From contig CATPAO010000024.1 in assembly GCA_955652025.1 (NCBI GenBank), forward strand, positions 1 to 10,267: DNA of 10,267 bases. Direction: 5' to 3'. Both the position numbers and the translations under genes were made by a program. The notes below the pieces were generated by a model, which was given only the letters and a program-made list of their open reading frames with translations, made no database searches and was not told the origin of the DNA. This DNA comes from Casimicrobiaceae bacterium (lineage in GTDB: Bacteria > Pseudomonadota > Gammaproteobacteria > Burkholderiales > Casimicrobiaceae). Positions 10,046 through 10,267 of this stretch are shown here, in pieces; position 1 is the first letter of the stretch; the number at the start of each line of letters is the position of its first letter.

Positions 10046-10183
10046 CGGAACCTCCCCGTGGTCGTTCTAGGGCCGGGAACGCCCGGCGACCGCGAGTTTA
10101 CGACGAGCGCCGCGTAATCAGAATGGGCAACTCGGATGACGACCGTTTCCCGAAAGTTGCGGCGCGGCGGCTAGAATCGCGGG
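10046..10183. promoter_or_regulatory. Divergent intergenic region between parA-like gene and the right-edge gene
   Basis: This 138-base gap must hold promoters for both directions. For the minus strand, TTCTGA and TAAACT (plus-strand TCAGAA and AGTTTA, the latter 10095-10100) are 17 bases apart and are a weak candidate. A GCCGGG-AACG-CCCGGC hairpin (10072-10087) would lie in that leader. For the plus strand, TAGAAT is at 10172-10177. No operator with strong dyad symmetry is obvious. Confidence 0.4.
10172..10177 (+). promoter_or_regulatory. Candidate -10 box very close to the start of the right-edge gene
   Basis: TAGAAT matches five of six bases of TATAAT and ends only six bases before the ATG at 10184. 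Transcription from it would begin at or next to the start codon, giving a leaderless messenger. No convincing -35 is seen (CCCGAA at 17 bases), so this is tentative. Confidence 0.4.
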
Positions 10184-10267
10184 ATGGACGACACCCAACC
10201 TGTCCGTCAAGACGCCCAAGGCGCGGCTCCGCCGGCGCGCGATCCGCGGAAGATCGAATTTGAGACC
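10184..10267 (+). CDS. Unidentified protein, N-terminal 28 residues only (cut by window end)
   Basis: An ATG at 10184 opens a frame that stays open to the window edge, reading MDDTQPVRQDAQGAAPPARD then PRKIEFET. The first 20 residues are polar, rich in Ala, Pro and Asp, and look like a disordered extension with no signal peptide. The charged RKIEFET at the edge could be where a folded domain begins. Support for a gene comes from the TAGAAT box just upstream and the open frame; there is no clear Shine-Dalgarno (TCGCGGG is the nearest). The ending loosely recalls the segment before the first helix of TtcA-type tRNA thiolases, but 28 residues are too few for a call. Confidence 0.5.
   Translation, partial: MDDTQPVRQDAQGAAPPARDPRKIEFET

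Noticed and set aside
10072..10087. GCCGGG-AACG-CCCGGC hairpin upstream of the parA-like gene
   Set aside because: Six base pairs in GC-rich DNA with no T-run on either strand; it may be chance, so it is noted only within the intergenic entry.

Overview
The window is high-GC DNA with tightly packed genes. The proteins most resemble those of betaproteobacteria (Burkholderiales-like). That assignment rests on remembered family resemblance and gene order, not on a search.

Region 1 (1..7910, plus strand) is one run of six co-directional genes with gaps of only 10 to 37 bases, almost certainly an operon whose promoter lies left of the window. In order: the 3' part of an HpcH/HpaI (CitE-like) CoA-ester lyase, prpB (2-methylisocitrate lyase), prpC (2-methylcitrate synthase), prpD (2-methylcitrate dehydratase), a small exported DUF3617 protein, and acnA (aconitase). 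Together prpC, prpD, acnA and prpB supply the whole methylcitrate cycle: propionyl-CoA plus oxaloacetate gives 2-methylcitrate, then 2-methyl-cis-aconitate, then 2-methylisocitrate, then pyruvate plus succinate. No prpR, prpE, prpF or acnD is seen here. The CitE-like lyase could add another acyl-CoA cleavage step, but its substrate is unknown.

Region 2 (7911..8893) holds an intergenic nested palindrome of the REP/dispersed-repeat kind, whose right arm supplies the likely ribosome binding site of the next gene, a ten-helix EamA/DMT-family transporter.

Region 3 (8894..9400) has a TATAAT promoter, a leader with a 9-bp inverted repeat, a 106-residue lipoprotein built from six 11-residue Ala/Lys/Asp repeats (LEA-like), and a strong Rho-independent terminator.

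Region 4 (9401..10267) carries a minus-strand orphan ParA/MinD-type ATPase with a GTG start. It is convergent with the lipoprotein gene and divergent from a plus-strand gene cut by the right edge, which may be leaderless.

No tRNA, rRNA, CRISPR array, insertion sequence or phage gene was seen, and no stretch over 300 bases lacks a gene. Most of the window is ordinary central metabolism. The less ordinary parts are the hendecad lipoprotein, the palindrome overlapping a start region, the DUF3617 gene inside the operon and the lone ParA.
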